Origin: Comamonadaceae bacterium ALPHA2B
GTDB taxonomy: Bacteria; Pseudomonadota; Gammaproteobacteria; Burkholderiales; Burkholderiaceae_C
Assembly (NCBI GenBank): GCA_005503065.1
Contig: SCOE01000033.1
Coordinates: 1-64,000 of the forward strand
Length of the DNA: 64,000 nucleotides
Direction: 5' to 3'
The notes under the pieces are model-generated. The model made no database searches and was not told the DNA's origin. It saw only the letters and a program-made list of their open reading frames with translations. Positions 8,544 to 18,311 of the stretch are shown piece after piece. The translations under genes were made by a program, and so were the position numbers. How positions within the stretch are numbered: position 1 is the first letter of the stretch; every line of letters starts with the position of its first letter.

Positions 8544-8578
8544 AAACGCCTGAGTTAGCCCGCTAGCTCAGGCGTTTT
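8544..8578 (+). terminator. Terminator between rpsO and pnp
   Basis: AACGCCTGAGTTAG pairs with CTAGCTCAGGCGTT (one G-U pair, loop CCCG) and ends in TTTT. It starts about 18 bases after the rpsO stop. Some readthrough into pnp is expected by analogy with Escherichia coli. Confidence 0.88.
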
Positions 8579-8614
8579 CTACTTCGGAGACCGCAAAACA
8601 GAGCGAAGCTGTGT

Positions 8615-8651
8615 CATTCCAAGGGGGTCCGGCCCGGGCCCCGCTGGAATG
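8615..8651 (+). promoter_or_regulatory. Hairpin in the pnp leader, possible RNase III site
   Basis: CATTCCA (8615-8621) and TGGAATG (8645-8651) flank an inner GGGG/CCCC pairing, giving a long imperfect stem about 70 bases upstream of the pnp ATG. In Escherichia coli, RNase III cuts a leader stem at this position to start PNPase autoregulation. The position matches, but the sequence is unrelated, so the role is inferred. Confidence 0.5.
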
Positions 8652-8721
8652 GCATCGTGTTCTGGATTGCGCTCCAACGCCCGCGGGCCCTGCGTGGTCC
8701 GCTATCAATAAAGGAGCATCC

Positions 8722-11046
8722 ATGAGCCTCTTCAACAAGATCACCAAGTCCTTCCAGTGGGGCGACAAGACCGTCGTCATGGAAACGGGCGAAATCGCCC
8801 GCCAGGCCACCGGCGCCGTGCTGGTCGACATCGACGGGACCGTCGTGCTGGCCACCGTGGTGGCGTCCAAGTCCGCCAAGCCCGGCCAGGACTTCTTCCC
8901 GCTGACGGTCGACTACATCGAGAAAACCTACGCCGCCGGCAAGATTCCCGGCAGCTTCTTCAAGCGTGAAGCCAAGCCCAGCGAACTCGAGACGCTGACC
9001 TCGCGCCTGATCGACCGCCCGATCCGCCCGCTGTTCCCCGAAGGCTTCCTGAACGAAGTGCACGTGGTGATCCACACCGTGTCGCTGAACCCCGAGGTCG
9101 ATGCCGACATCGCCGCCATGATCGCCGTGAGCGCCGCGCTCTCGATCTCCGGCATTCCCTTCAGCGGCCCGATCGGCGCCGCGCGCGTGGGCTACATCAA
9201 CGGCCAGTACGTGTTGAACCCGGGCAAGACCGCCCGCGCCGATTCGCAGATGGACCTGGTCGTCGCAGGCACCGAAGCGGCCGTGCTGATGGTCGAATCC
9301 GAAGCGCTGCAGCTGCCCGAGGACGTGATGCTCGGCGCCGTGGTCTTCGGCCACGAGCAGGGCAAGATCGCCATCAACGCCATCCACGAACTGACCCGCG
9401 ACGCCGGCAAGCCGCTGTGGACCGAGAACGGCACCTGGGCGCCCGAAGCCAAGGACGAGGCCTTCGAGGCCAAGATCAAGGGCCTGGCCGAAGAGAAGCT
9501 GCGCGCCGTCTACCAGATCCGCAGCAAGCAGGCCCGCACGCAGGCCCTGCGTGAAGCCAACGCCAGCGTCTTCGAGGCGCTGAAGGCCGAGGGCGTCGAG
9601 TACGACGCCGGCAAGGTCAGCGACCTGCTGTTCGCCATCGAAGCCAACATCGTGCGCAGCCAGATCCTCGAAGGCGAGCCGCGCATCGACGGTCGCGACA
9701 CGCGTACCGTGCGCCCGATCGAGATCCGCAACTCCGTGCTGCCCCGCACCCACGGCTCGGCGCTGTTCACGCGCGGCGAGACGCAGGCGCTGGTCGTGAC
9801 CACGCTGGGCACCGAGCGCGACGCTCAGCGCATCGACGCGCTGGCCGGCGAGTTCGAGGACCGCTTCCTGTTCCACTACAACATGCCTCCCTTCGCCACC
9901 GGCGAAGTGGGCCGCATGGGCTCCACCAAGCGCCGCGAAGTGGGCCACGGCCGCCTGGCCAAGCGCGCGCTGGTCGCCTGCCTGCCCAGCAAGGAAGAGT
10001 TTCCGTACACCGTGCGCGTGGTGTCGGAGATCACGGAGTCGAACGGCTCTTCGTCGATGGCCTCGGTCTGCGGCGGCTGCCTGTCGATGATGGACGCCGG
10101 CGTGCCGATGAAGGCCCACGTGGCCGGCATCGCCATGGGCCTGATCAAGGACGGCAACAGGTTCGCCGTGCTGACCGACATCCTGGGTGACGAAGATCAC
10201 CTGGGCGACATGGACTTCAAGGTGGCCGGCACGACCAACGGCATCACCGCCCTGCAGATGGACATCAAGATCCAGGGCATCACCAAGGAAATCATGCAGG
10301 TCGCGCTGGAGCAGGCCAAGGAGGCGCGCATGCACATCCTGGGCAAGATGCAGGAGGCGATGGGCGAGGCCAAGGCCGAGGTGTCGAGCTTCGCGCCCAA
10401 GCTGTACACGATGAAGATCAACCCCGAGAAGATCCGCGACGTGATCGGCAAGGGTGGCGCGGTGATCCGTGCGCTGACGGAAGAGACCGGCACGCAGATC
10501 AACATCGACGAGGACGGCACCATCACCATCGCCTCGACCGACAGCGCCAAGGCCGACGAGGCCAAGCGCCGCATCGAGCAGATCACGGCCGAGGTCGAGA
10601 TCGGCAAGGTGTACGAAGGCCCGGTCACCAAGATCCTGGACTTCGGCGCGCTGATCAACCTGCTGCCCGGCAAGGACGGCCTGCTGCACATCAGCCAGAT
10701 CGCGCACGAGCGCGTCGAGAAGGTCACCGACTACCTGTCGGAAGGCCAGATCGTGAAGGTCAAGGTGCTCGAGACCGACGACAAGGGCCGTGTCAAGCTG
10801 TCGATGAAGGCGCTGACCGAGCGCCCGGCCGGCATGCCCGAGTACGGCGACCGTCCGCCGCGCGAGGACCGCGGCGAAGGCCGCGGCGAGCGCCGCGAGC
10901 GTGGGGACCGCGGCGACCGTGGTGATCGCGGTGACCGTCCGCCGCGCGAGGAGCGCCGTCCGCGCGAAGAGCGCAACGAGCAACCGCCGGTCGACGCCAC
11001 GCAGCAGCAGCAGGACGCCGGCCGCGGCGAGCCGCATCAGGGCTGA
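8722..11046 (+). CDS. pnp: Polyribonucleotide nucleotidyltransferase (PNPase)
   Basis: A 774-residue 3'-5' phosphorolytic exoribonuclease. Domains in order: first RNase PH core (about 10-145), helical domain, second RNase PH core (about 325-460, with [17 protein letters not shown]), KH domain (about 560-615, [19 protein letters not shown]) and S1 domain (about 625-695, [19 protein letters not shown]). The C-terminal tail of some 75 residues is strongly charged with repeated RGD units and a Gln run, and is longer than in Escherichia coli PNPase (711 residues). The start at 8722 has AAGGAG seven bases upstream. The tail is probably disordered and may bind RNA or partners. Confidence 0.97.
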   Translation: MSLFNKITKSFQWGDKTVVMETGEIARQATGAVLVDIDGTVVLATVVASKSAKPGQDFFPLTVDYIEKTYAAGKIPGSFFKREAKPSELETLTSRLIDRPIRPLFPEGFLNEVHVVIHTVSLNPEVDADIAAMIAVSAALSISGIPFSGPIGAARVGYINGQYVLNPGKTARADSQMDLVVAGTEAAVLMVESEALQLPEDVMLGAVVFGHEQGKIAINAIHELTRDAGKPLWTENGTWAPEAKDEAFEAKIKGLAEEKLRAVYQIRSKQARTQALREANASVFEALKAEGVEYDAGKVSDLLFAIEANIVRSQILEGEPRIDGRDTRTVRPIEIRNSVLPRTHGSALFTRGETQALVVTTLGTERDAQRIDALAGEFEDRFLFHYNMPPFATGEVGRMGSTKRREVGHGRLAKRALVACLPSKEEFPYTVRVVSEITESNGSSSMASVCGGCLSMMDAGVPMKAHVAGIAMGLIKDGNRFAVLTDILGDEDHLGDMDFKVAGTTNGITALQMDIKIQGITKEIMQVALEQAKEARMHILGKMQEAMGEAKAEVSSFAPKLYTMKINPEKIRDVIGKGGAVIRALTEETGTQINIDEDGTITIASTDSAKADEAKRRIEQITAEVEIGKVYEGPVTKILDFGALINLLPGKDGLLHISQIAHERVEKVTDYLSEGQIVKVKVLETDDKGRVKLSMKALTERPAGMPEYGDRPPREDRGEGRGERRERGDRGDRGDRGDRPPREERRPREERNEQPPVDATQQQQDAGRGEPHQG

Positions 11047-11050
11047 CCTG

Positions 11051-11088
11051 AAGCCCCGCGCCAGCGCGCGGGCTTGCTCTCTTTTTTA
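11051..11088 (+). terminator. Terminator after pnp
   Basis: AAGCCC pairs with GGGCTT and CGCG with CGCG around loop CCAG, with one bulged C, followed by a T-rich run including TTTTTT. It begins four bases after the pnp stop codon. Confidence 0.8.
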
Positions 11089-11133
11089 TAGCGCCCTGCG
11101 CCCGTCCCGCGGGCGCTGGAGCACGAAAAGACC

Positions 11134-12120
11134 ATGAAAGCCATCGAGATCACGTCTTACGGTGCCCCCGAGGTGCTGCGCCTGGCCGAGCGGCCCGATC
11201 CCGTCGCGGGTGCCGGCGAAGCCCTCATCCGTGTCGGCGCCAGCGGAGTGAACCGGCCCGACGTCCTGCAGCGCACCGGCAACTACCCCGTGCCGCCAGG
11301 CGCGTCGGACCTGCCTGGCCTCGAAGTCGCCGGGGAGATCGTGGCCGGTGATGCGCAGGCGCTCGCCGCAGCCGGGCTGTCGATCGGCGACCGCGTGTGT
11401 GCGCTCGTCGCGGGCGGCGGCTACGCGCAGCTGTGCGTGGCGCCCGTGGCCCAGTGCCTGCCGGTGCCCGCAGGCTGGAGCGACGTCGAGGCGGCATCGC
11501 TGCCCGAGACCTTCTTCACCGTCTGGAGCAACGTGTTCCAGCGCGGGCGCCTGCAGCGCGGCGAAACCCTGCTGGTGCAGGGCGGCACCAGCGGCATCGG
11601 CGTCACGGCCATCCAGCTGGCCAAGGCCATGGGCGCGACGGTGATCGCCACGGCCGGCAGCGACGCCAAGTGCGAGGCCTGCCTGGCGCTCGGCGCCGAC
11701 CATGCCATCAACTACCGCAGCGCCGACTTTGCGGCCGAAGCGAAGCGCCTGACCGATGGCCGCGGCGCCGACGTCGTGCTGGACATGGTGGCGGGAGACT
11801 ACGTCGCCCGCGAGATCGATTGCCTGGCCGAGGATGGCCGCCTGGTCATCATCGCCGTGCAGGGCGGGGTGAAGAGCGAATTCAATGCCGGACTGGTGCT
11901 GCGCCGCCGCTTGACCATCACCGGCTCGACCCTGCGCCCGCGACCCATCGCCTTCAAGGGCGCGATCGCCCAGGCGTTGCGCGAGCAGGTGTGGCCGCTG
12001 CTCGCCGCTGGCCAGGTGAAGCCGGTGATCCACAGCACCTTCGCGGCGGCCGATGCGGCGAAGGCCCATGCCCTGATGGAATCCAACCAGCACGTCGGCA
12101 AGATCGTGCTGACCTGGTGA
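11134..12120 (+). CDS. NAD(P)H:quinone oxidoreductase, zeta-crystallin/PIG3 type
   Basis: A 328-residue zinc-free medium-chain dehydrogenase/reductase. The N-terminal GroES-like domain contains [21 protein letters not shown], typical of the PIG3 quinone oxidoreductase group. The Rossmann domain has [19 protein letters not shown] around residues 148-166. The C-terminal [17 protein letters not shown] is also typical. It would reduce quinones in the cytoplasm with NADPH. The tpiA start lies nine bases after the stop, so the two genes are probably cotranscribed. Confidence 0.92.
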   Translation: MKAIEITSYGAPEVLRLAERPDPVAGAGEALIRVGASGVNRPDVLQRTGNYPVPPGASDLPGLEVAGEIVAGDAQALAAAGLSIGDRVCALVAGGGYAQLCVAPVAQCLPVPAGWSDVEAASLPETFFTVWSNVFQRGRLQRGETLLVQGGTSGIGVTAIQLAKAMGATVIATAGSDAKCEACLALGADHAINYRSADFAAEAKRLTDGRGADVVLDMVAGDYVAREIDCLAEDGRLVIIAVQGGVKSEFNAGLVLRRRLTITGSTLRPRPIAFKGAIAQALREQVWPLLAAGQVKPVIHSTFAAADAAKAHALMESNQHVGKIVLTW

Positions 12121-12128
12121 ACCCCGAG

Positions 12129-12884
12129 ATGACGAATCCCAAGAAGAAGCTGATCGCCGGCAACTGGAAGATGAACGGCAGCCTCGAGGCCAACGCCGTG
12201 CTGGTGGGCGCGCTGCGCGAAGGCATCGGCGCACCCGCATGCGATGTGACCGTGTGCGTGCCCGCACCGTATCTGGCGCAGGTGCAGGACCTCGTGGACG
12301 GCTCGCCGATCGCCCTGGGCGCGCAGGACGTGTCGCCCCATGCGCAGGGCGCCTACACCGGCGAGCAATCGGCCGCCATGCTCAAGGACTTCGGCGTGCG
12401 CTATGCCATCGTCGGCCACTCGGAGCGCCGTCAGTACCACGGCGAGAGCGACGAGACCGTCGCCGCGAAGGCCGCGGCTGCGCTGGCGGCGGGCATCGCG
12501 CCCATCGTGTGCGTGGGCGAGACGCTGGCCGAGCGCGAGGCAGGCCACACGGAAGAGGTGGTGCGCCGCCAACTGGCCGCGGTGATCCACGCCAACGGCC
12601 ATTGCATCAGCGAGATCGTGGTCGCCTACGAACCGGTCTGGGCCATCGGCACCGGCAAGACGGCCACGCCCGAGCAGGCGCAGGCGGTCCACGCCGTGCT
12701 GCGCGCCCAGTTGCACCATGCGGCCGGCGATCTGGCAGGGCGTATCCGCATCCTGTACGGCGGCAGCATGAACGCGGCCAACGCCGCGTCGCTGCTGGCC
12801 CAGGCCGACATCGATGGCGGCCTCATCGGTGGCGCTTCGCTGAAGGCGCCCGACTTTCTGCAGATCATTGCGGCGGCGCGCTGA
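12129..12884 (+). CDS. tpiA: Triosephosphate isomerase
   Basis: A 251-residue TIM-barrel enzyme interconverting dihydroxyacetone phosphate and glyceraldehyde 3-phosphate. The catalytic residues are present: Lys14 (GNWKMNG), His97 (IVGHSERR) and Glu168 ([13 protein letters not shown]). The phosphate loop is [12 protein letters not shown]. The open frame runs far upstream inside the previous gene; the ATG at 12129 gives the family length. A GTG overlapping the upstream stop is a less likely start. It is followed after about 40 bases by secG, the order seen in many proteobacteria. Confidence 0.97.
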   Translation: MTNPKKKLIAGNWKMNGSLEANAVLVGALREGIGAPACDVTVCVPAPYLAQVQDLVDGSPIALGAQDVSPHAQGAYTGEQSAAMLKDFGVRYAIVGHSERRQYHGESDETVAAKAAAALAAGIAPIVCVGETLAEREAGHTEEVVRRQLAAVIHANGHCISEIVVAYEPVWAIGTGKTATPEQAQAVHAVLRAQLHHAAGDLAGRIRILYGGSMNAANAASLLAQADIDGGLIGGASLKAPDFLQIIAAAR

Positions 12885-12925
12885 ATGCCGCGCGACTCGC
12901 CCAGGCGAACAAGGAGTATTGACGA

Positions 12926-13342
12926 ATGAACGTGATGTTGAACATTCTGGTGGGCGTGCAGATGCTCGCGGCGATCGCGATGGTCGGGCTCATCCTGCTT
13001 CAGCATGGCAAGGGCGCGGACATGGGTGCCGCTTTCGGCAGTGGCAGCGCGGGCAGCCTTTTCGGTGCCAGCGGCAGCGCGAACTTCCTGTCCCGCACCA
13101 CGGCGGTGCTGGCCGCGGTGTTCTTCGCCTGCACCTTGCTGCTGGCCTACTTCAGCCATGCCCGCCCGACCAGCGGCGGCAGCCTGCTGGACCGCGCGCC
13201 GGTGAGCGCTCCGGCGCCCGCGCCTGCTGCTCCCGCGCCGGACTCGGCGTCGCAGATTCCTTCGGGCGGCGGCGCATCGAGCGCGCCTGCGGCGCCGGCG
13301 ACGAGTCCTGCCCAGAATCCTGCGCAGATCCCCTCGAAGTGA
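12926..13342 (+). CDS. secG: Protein translocase subunit SecG
   Basis: A 138-residue inner-membrane protein. Two transmembrane segments (about residues 3-22 and 54-74) flank the conserved LLQHGKGADMGAAFGSGSAG loop, as expected for SecG of the SecYEG channel. The last 60 residues form an Ala/Pro/Ser-rich cytosolic or periplasmic tail of low complexity that the Escherichia coli protein lacks. It follows tpiA closely and precedes tRNA-Leu. Confidence 0.95.
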   Translation: MNVMLNILVGVQMLAAIAMVGLILLQHGKGADMGAAFGSGSAGSLFGASGSANFLSRTTAVLAAVFFACTLLLAYFSHARPTSGGSLLDRAPVSAPAPAPAAPAPDSASQIPSGGGASSAPAAPATSPAQNPAQIPSK

Positions 13343-13410
13343 TCCGCGCGCGCGGTCCACTTTCTATAGTGCGCCGCAACATGCAAGAGCGTTTTTCAGG
13401 GTAAACTCTA

Positions 13411-13472
13411 AAGCTGTCCGGAAAGCCAACCGCCTTGCAAAAACAAGGCTCCTCATGCCATCCGGGCAGCTT
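13411..13472 (+). other. Large hairpin immediately upstream of tRNA-Leu
   Basis: AAGCTGTCCGG (13411-13421) pairs with CCGGGCAGCTT (13462-13472) over 11 bp with one G-U, and encloses an inner stem GCCTTG-CAAAAA-CAAGGC (13432-13449). There is no T-run after it, so it is not a standard terminator. It ends six bases before the tRNA 5' end, and could be a tRNA leader structure or a processing signal between secG and the tRNA. Confidence 0.55.
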
Positions 13473-13478
13473 CAAACC

Positions 13479-13563
13479 GCGGTCGTGGTGAAATTGGTAG
13501 ACACGCTATCTTGAGGGGGTAGTGGCGAAAGCTGTGCGAGTTCGAGTCTCGCCGACCGCACCA
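13479..13563 (+). tRNA. tRNA-Leu (anticodon GAG)
   Basis: An 85-nucleotide class II tRNA including an encoded CCA. The acceptor stem is GCGGTCG with CGACCGC. The D-arm contains AAATTGGTAGACAC. The anticodon stem is CTATC/GGTAG with loop TTGAGGG, giving anticodon GAG for CUC/CUU leucine codons. A short variable arm and the T-arm GCGAG-TTCGAGT-CTCGC complete the cloverleaf. It lies between secG and nuoA on the same strand and may be cotranscribed with either. Confidence 0.96.
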
Positions 13564-13571
13564 GATTGCAC

Positions 13572-13605
13572 CCGCAGAAGACTTCCTCGCGAAGGCCTTC
13601 TGCGG
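13572..13605 (+). other. Hairpin between tRNA-Leu and nuoA
   Basis: CCGCAGAAG (13572-13580) and CTTCTGCGG (13597-13605) form a perfect 9-bp stem with an inner CTTC/GAAG extension. No T-run follows. It begins nine bases after the tRNA CCA, so it may be a processing structure separating the tRNA from the nuo message or a weak terminator. Confidence 0.6.
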
Positions 13606-13635
13606 CACGCAGACGGTGAAAGAAGAACGCTCCCG

Positions 13636-13995
13636 ATGAACCTCGATTCCTACCTTCCCGTCCTGCTCTTCATTCTGGTCGGTATCGCTGTAGGCATCGC
13701 GCCTCAGGTTCTCGGTTACGTGCTCGGGCCCAACCGCCCCGACGCAGCGAAGAATTCCCCCTACGAGTGCGGCTTCGAAGCTTTCGAAAACGCCCGCATG
13801 CAATTCGATGTCCGCTACTACCTGGTGGCCATCCTCTTCATTCTTTTCGATCTCGAAATCGCGTTCCTCTTTCCCTGGGCCGTGGCGCTCAAGGACGTGG
13901 GCCCGCTCGGCTTCTGGGCCGCGGTGGTGTTCCTCGCGATCCTCGTCGTGGGCTTCGCCTACGAGTGGAAGAAGGGTGCCCTTGACTGGGAATGA
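13636..13995 (+). CDS. nuoA: NADH-quinone oxidoreductase subunit A
   Basis: A 119-residue complex I membrane subunit with three predicted transmembrane helices and the conserved loop [21 protein letters not shown] cut at several invariant residues (ECGFE, FDVRYY). It helps to form the quinone-channel region at the junction of peripheral and membrane arms. The ATG at 13636 is chosen because it opens the first helix; the frame is open 38 codons further back only because it runs through the tRNA. First gene of the 14-gene nuo operon. Confidence 0.96.
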   Translation: MNLDSYLPVLLFILVGIAVGIAPQVLGYVLGPNRPDAAKNSPYECGFEAFENARMQFDVRYYLVAILFILFDLEIAFLFPWAVALKDVGPLGFWAAVVFLAILVVGFAYEWKKGALDWE

Positions 13996-14021
13996 GCTGA
14001 ACGCGGCAGGAGTGTGTGGCC

Positions 14022-14504
14022 ATGGCCATTGAAGGTGTTTTCAAGGAAGGCTTCATCACGACGTCCTATGACTCCGTGGTGAACTGGGCCAAGACCGGCT
14101 CGTTGTGGCCGATGACGTTCGGCCTCGCCTGCTGCGCGGTCGAGATGATGCATGCGGCCGCGGCGCGCTACGACATCGGCCGCTTCGGCGCGGAGGTGTT
14201 TCGCGCCAGTCCGCGCCAGTCCGACCTCATGATCGTGGCCGGCACGCTGTGCAACAAGATGGCACCGGCGCTGCGCAAGGTCTACGACCAGATGGCCGAG
14301 CCGCGCTGGGTGTTGTCGATGGGCTCGTGCGCCAATGGCGGCGGCTATTACCACTACAGCTACTCGGTCGTGCGTGGCTGCGATCGGATCGTTCCGGTCG
14401 ACGTGTACGTGCCGGGTTGTCCGCCGACGGCCGAGGCGCTGATCTACGGGATCATCCAGTTGCAGCAGAAGGTGCGTCGCACCAACAGCATCGCCCGTGC
14501 CTGA
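14022..14504 (+). CDS. nuoB: NADH-quinone oxidoreductase subunit B
   Basis: A 160-residue peripheral complex I subunit carrying the terminal [4Fe-4S] cluster N2, which passes electrons to quinone. The four ligands are visible: Cys37 and Cys38 ([10 protein letters not shown]), Cys103 (MGSCANGGG) and Cys133 ([11 protein letters not shown]). The start at 14022 has AGGAG nine bases upstream; a GTG two codons earlier is possible but less typical. It lies 26 bases after nuoA. Confidence 0.97.
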   Translation: MAIEGVFKEGFITTSYDSVVNWAKTGSLWPMTFGLACCAVEMMHAAAARYDIGRFGAEVFRASPRQSDLMIVAGTLCNKMAPALRKVYDQMAEPRWVLSMGSCANGGGYYHYSYSVVRGCDRIVPVDVYVPGCPPTAEALIYGIIQLQQKVRRTNSIARA

Positions 14505-14520
14505 TCGGAGCCACGCCCCC

Positions 14521-15129
14521 ATGACGTCGTTTGCTGTCGATCCGCAGGTCCTCAAGGACACGATCTCTCTCTCGCTGGGCGACAAGCTCAAGCGCATCTC
14601 CGTCGCGCTCGGCGAGGTCACCGTCGTCGTGGATGCGGCCCATTACCTCGAGGCCATGCTGATCCTGCGCGATGCGCCGGGCTGCCAGTTCGAGCAGCTC
14701 ATCGACATCTGCGGTGTCGATTACTCCTCCTACCGCGACGAGTACTGGGAAGGCCTGCGCTACTGCGCCGTGTCGCACCTGCTGTCGGTCTCGCTCAACC
14801 AGCGCGTGCGCGTCAAGGTCTTCTGCCCGGACGACGACTTTCCGGTTGTGCCGTCGGTCGCCGCGCTGTGGAACTCGGCCAACTGGTTCGAGCGTGAAGC
14901 CTTCGACCTCTTCGGCATCGTCTTCGACGGCCATCCTGACCTGCGCCGCATCCTCACCGACTACGGCTTCATCGGCCACCCCTTCCGCAAGGACTTCCCG
15001 CTGTCGGGCCATGTGGAAATGCGCTACGACGCGGAACTGCAGCGCGTGGTGTACCAGCCGGTGACGATCGAACCCCGCGAGATCACGCCGCGCGTGATCC
15101 GCGAAGACAACTATGGAGGCCTGCACTGA
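14521..15129 (+). CDS. nuoC: NADH-quinone oxidoreductase subunit C
   Basis: A 202-residue peripheral-arm subunit (30-kDa type), separate from NuoD as in most bacteria outside the enterics. Family motifs are [43 protein letters not shown] within residues 125-150, and [13 protein letters not shown]. It has no cofactor and supports NuoD and NuoB. The start at 14521 is 16 bases after nuoB. Confidence 0.96.
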   Translation: MTSFAVDPQVLKDTISLSLGDKLKRISVALGEVTVVVDAAHYLEAMLILRDAPGCQFEQLIDICGVDYSSYRDEYWEGLRYCAVSHLLSVSLNQRVRVKVFCPDDDFPVVPSVAALWNSANWFEREAFDLFGIVFDGHPDLRRILTDYGFIGHPFRKDFPLSGHVEMRYDAELQRVVYQPVTIEPREITPRVIREDNYGGLH

Positions 15130-15156
15130 GGGCGCGTCGCGCCCTGGTGATCGAAC

Positions 15157-16410
15157 ATGGCTGAAATCAAGAACTACACGCTGAACTTCGGTCCGCAGCA
15201 TCCTGCGGCCCACGGTGTTCTGCGCCTCGTGCTCGAACTCGACGGCGAAGTCGTCCAGCGGGCCGACCCGCACATCGGCCTGCTGCACCGCGCCACCGAA
15301 AAGCTGGCCGAGCACAAGACCTACATCCAGTCGCTGCCGTACATGGACCGTCTCGACTACGTGTCGATGATGTGCAACGAGCATGCGTACTGCCTGGCCA
15401 TCGAGAAGCTGCTGGGCCTCGAGGTGCCGATCCGCGCCCAGTACATCCGCGTCATGTTCGCGGAGATCACGCGCCTGCTGAATCACCTCATGTGGCTCGG
15501 CTCGCACGGCAACGACTGCGGCAGCTCCACCATCCTGATCTACGCCTTCCGCGAGCGCGAAGACCTGTTCGACGTGTACGAAGCAGTGTCCGGTGCGCGC
15601 ATGCACGCGGCCTACTTCCGTCCGGGCGGCGTGTACCGTGACCTGCCGGACGCGATGCCGCAGTACAAGGTCAGCAAGATCAAGAACGCGAAGGCGCTAG
15701 AGCGCATGAACGAGGACCGCCAGGGCTCGGTGCTCGACTTCCTCGAGGGCTTCACCAAGCGCTTCCAGACCTACCTGGGCGAGTACCACACGCTGCTGAC
15801 CGACAACCGCATCTGGAAGCAGCGCACCGTGGGCATCGGCGTGATGTCGCCGGAGCGCGCGCTGAACCTGGGCCTGACGGGGCCGATGCTGCGTGGCTCC
15901 GGCATTGCGTGGGACCTGCGCAAGAAGCAGCCGTACGACGTGTACGACCGCATGGACTTCGACATCCCGGTGGGCAAGACCGGCGACTGCTACGACCGCT
16001 ACCTCGTCCGCATGGAGGAGATGAACCAGTCCAACCGGATCATCGCCCAGTGCGTTCAGTGGCTGAAGGCCAATCCCGGCCCGGTCATCACCGACAACCA
16101 CAAGGTGGCGCCGCCCGCCCGGGAGTCGATGAAGGCCAACATGGAAGAGTTGATCCACCACTTCAAGCTCTTCACCGAAGGCTTCCGCGTGCCCGAAGGC
16201 GAGGCCTACGCTGCCGTCGAGCATCCCAAGGGCGAGTTCGGCATCTACATGGTGAGCGATGGCGCCAACAAGCCGTATCGCCTCAAGATCCGCGCGCCGG
16301 GCTTCGCCCACCTGGCCGCCCTCGACGAGATGGCGCGCGGCCACATGATTGCCGACGCGGTGGCCGTGATCGGCACCCTGGACATCGTGTTCGGAGAGAT
16401 CGACCGATGA
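15157..16410 (+). CDS. nuoD: NADH-quinone oxidoreductase subunit D
   Basis: A 417-residue 49-kDa type subunit related to hydrogenase large subunits; with NuoB it builds the quinone-binding pocket. It begins [20 protein letters not shown], with the quinone-site His and the [10 protein letters not shown] motif. It contains [29 protein letters not shown] and a C-terminal IVFGEIDR, all as in the family. It ends in a four-base ATGA overlap with nuoE, pointing to translational coupling. Confidence 0.97.
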   Translation: MAEIKNYTLNFGPQHPAAHGVLRLVLELDGEVVQRADPHIGLLHRATEKLAEHKTYIQSLPYMDRLDYVSMMCNEHAYCLAIEKLLGLEVPIRAQYIRVMFAEITRLLNHLMWLGSHGNDCGSSTILIYAFREREDLFDVYEAVSGARMHAAYFRPGGVYRDLPDAMPQYKVSKIKNAKALERMNEDRQGSVLDFLEGFTKRFQTYLGEYHTLLTDNRIWKQRTVGIGVMSPERALNLGLTGPMLRGSGIAWDLRKKQPYDVYDRMDFDIPVGKTGDCYDRYLVRMEEMNQSNRIIAQCVQWLKANPGPVITDNHKVAPPARESMKANMEELIHHFKLFTEGFRVPEGEAYAAVEHPKGEFGIYMVSDGANKPYRLKIRAPGFAHLAALDEMARGHMIADAVAVIGTLDIVFGEIDR

Positions 16411-16952
16411 GCGACGCTTTTTCTTCTTCTGCTTCCCCGGAGCCCGCGCTCCTGCCGCAGGACGTGCTCGACCGCTTCGCACGCGAAGTGGCCAAGTACC
16501 CGGACAACGCCGCAGGCCGCCAGTCGGCGGTGATGGCCTGCCTGGCCATCGTGCAGCAGGTCGACGGCCACATTAGTGCCGAGAGCGAGGCGGCCATCGC
16601 CGATTACCTCGGCATGCCGCACATCGCCGTGCGCGAGGTCACGACCTTCTACAACATGTACAACCAGCACCCGGTGGGCAAGTTCAAGCTCAACGTGTGC
16701 ACGAACCTGCCGTGCCAGCTGCGCGACGGCGTGACCGCGCTGGTCCACCTCGAGAAGAAGCTCGGCATCAAGATGGGCGAGACCACGTCCGATGGCCTGT
16801 TCACGCTTCAGCAGAGCGAGTGCCTGGGCGCCTGCGCCGATTCGCCGGTGATGCTGGTCAACGACCGCACCATGTGCAGCTTCATGAGCAACGAGAAGCT
16901 CGATCAGCTGGTCGACGGCCTGCGTGGCGCGACGAGCGGGGAGGAGCGTTGA
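16407..16952 (+). CDS. nuoE: NADH-quinone oxidoreductase subunit E
   Basis: A 181-residue subunit of the NADH dehydrogenase module carrying [2Fe-2S] cluster N1a. The ligands are Cys98 and Cys103 (VCTNLPCQ) and Cys139 and Cys143 ([11 protein letters not shown]). The N-terminal helical bundle contains [17 protein letters not shown]. It overlaps nuoD by four bases and its stop overlaps the nuoF start by one base. Confidence 0.96.
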   Translation: MSDAFSSSASPEPALLPQDVLDRFAREVAKYPDNAAGRQSAVMACLAIVQQVDGHISAESEAAIADYLGMPHIAVREVTTFYNMYNQHPVGKFKLNVCTNLPCQLRDGVTALVHLEKKLGIKMGETTSDGLFTLQQSECLGACADSPVMLVNDRTMCSFMSNEKLDQLVDGLRGATSGEER

Positions 16953-18292
16953 TGACCCCCGAACAGGTTCTCTCGCAGTTCCGCGCCACGGGCGTGCAGA
17001 CCTGCTTTCACGACCGGCATATCAACCCGCAGATCTACGCGGGGCTGGACGGCACCAACTGGCGCCTGGCCGACTACGAGGCGCGCGGCGGCTACCAAGC
17101 CCTGCGCAAGATCCTGACGGAGGGCCTGACGCCCGACCAGGTGATCGCCGAAGTCAAGGGTTCGGGGCTGCGGGGTCGCGGCGGCGCGGGCTTCCCGACG
17201 GGTCTCAAGTGGAGCTTCATGCCCCGGCAGTTCCCGGGCCAGAAATACCTGGTCTGCAACTCCGACGAGGGTGAGCCGGGCACGTGCAAGGACCGCGACA
17301 TCCTGCACTTCAATCCGCACATCGTCATCGAGGGCATGGCCATCGCCGCGTACGCGATGGGCATCGGCGTTGGCTACAACTACATCCACGGCGAGATCTT
17401 CGAGACCTACGAGCGTTTCGAGGCCGCGCTGGAAGAAGCCCGCGCCGCCGGCTACCTCGGCGACAGGATCATGGGCAGCGGCTACAGCTTCCAGCTGCAC
17501 GCGGCGCACGGCTTCGGCGCCTATATCTGCGGCGAGGAAACGGCGCTGCTCGAGTCGCTGGAAGGCAAAAAGGGTCAGCCGCGCTTCAAGCCGCCGTTCC
17601 CGGCCAGCTTCGGCCTGTACGGCAAGCCGACCACCATCAACAACACCGAGACCTTCGCCGCGGTGCCCTGGATCATCCGCAACGGCGGCCAGGCCTACCT
17701 GGAATGCGGCAAGCCGAACAACGGCGGCACCAAGATCTTCTCGGTGAGCGGTGACGTCGAACTGCCCGGCAACTACGAAGTGCCGATGGGCACGCCGTTC
17801 TCCAAGTTGCTGGAGCTCGCCGGCGGCGTGCGCAAGGGCCGCCAACTCAAGGCGGTGATTCCGGGCGGCTCGTCCGCCCCGGTGCTGCCGGCCTCCATCA
17901 TGATGGACTGCACGATGGACTACGACTCCATCGCCAAGGCCGGCTCCATGCTGGGCTCGGGCGCCGTGATCGTCATGGACGACTCGCGTTCCATGGTGGA
18001 GTCGCTCAAGCGACTGTCGTACTTCTACATGCACGAGTCCTGCGGCCAGTGCACGCCCTGCCGCGAGGGCACGGGCTGGCTGTGGCGCGTGGTGGACCGC
18101 ATCCACAACGGTCAGGGCCGCCCCACCGACATGGACCTGCTGAATTCGGTCGCCGACAACATCCAGGGCCGCACCATCTGCGCGCTCGGCGATGCGGCCG
18201 CCATGCCCGTGCGGGCCATGATCAAGCACTTCCGCCACGAGTTCGAGGCGCTGGTGCCGGGCTACGTGCCCAAGACGCCGGCTCAGGCCTGA
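16952..18292 (+). CDS. nuoF: NADH-quinone oxidoreductase subunit F
   Basis: A 446-residue flavoprotein of complex I that binds FMN and NADH and holds the [4Fe-4S] cluster N3. Visible are the glycine-rich loop [45 protein letters not shown] and the cluster motif [15 protein letters not shown] with a fourth Cys in [12 protein letters not shown]. The start is fixed by the one-base overlap with the nuoE stop. Confidence 0.97.
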   Translation: MTPEQVLSQFRATGVQTCFHDRHINPQIYAGLDGTNWRLADYEARGGYQALRKILTEGLTPDQVIAEVKGSGLRGRGGAGFPTGLKWSFMPRQFPGQKYLVCNSDEGEPGTCKDRDILHFNPHIVIEGMAIAAYAMGIGVGYNYIHGEIFETYERFEAALEEARAAGYLGDRIMGSGYSFQLHAAHGFGAYICGEETALLESLEGKKGQPRFKPPFPASFGLYGKPTTINNTETFAAVPWIIRNGGQAYLECGKPNNGGTKIFSVSGDVELPGNYEVPMGTPFSKLLELAGGVRKGRQLKAVIPGGSSAPVLPASIMMDCTMDYDSIAKAGSMLGSGAVIVMDDSRSMVESLKRLSYFYMHESCGQCTPCREGTGWLWRVVDRIHNGQGRPTDMDLLNSVADNIQGRTICALGDAAAMPVRAMIKHFRHEFEALVPGYVPKTPAQA

Positions 18293-18311
18293 GCGCGAAC
18301 GAGAACACGAC

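Noticed and set aside
10850-11000. Short tandem repeats that could be taken for a CRISPR array or satellite
   Set aside because: They are the RGD-coding repeats of the PNPase tail; no spacers or conserved repeat length.
8614-11037. An 807-codon antisense frame opposite pnp
   Set aside because: Mirror of the highly biased pnp codons; no ribosome binding site or recognisable sequence.
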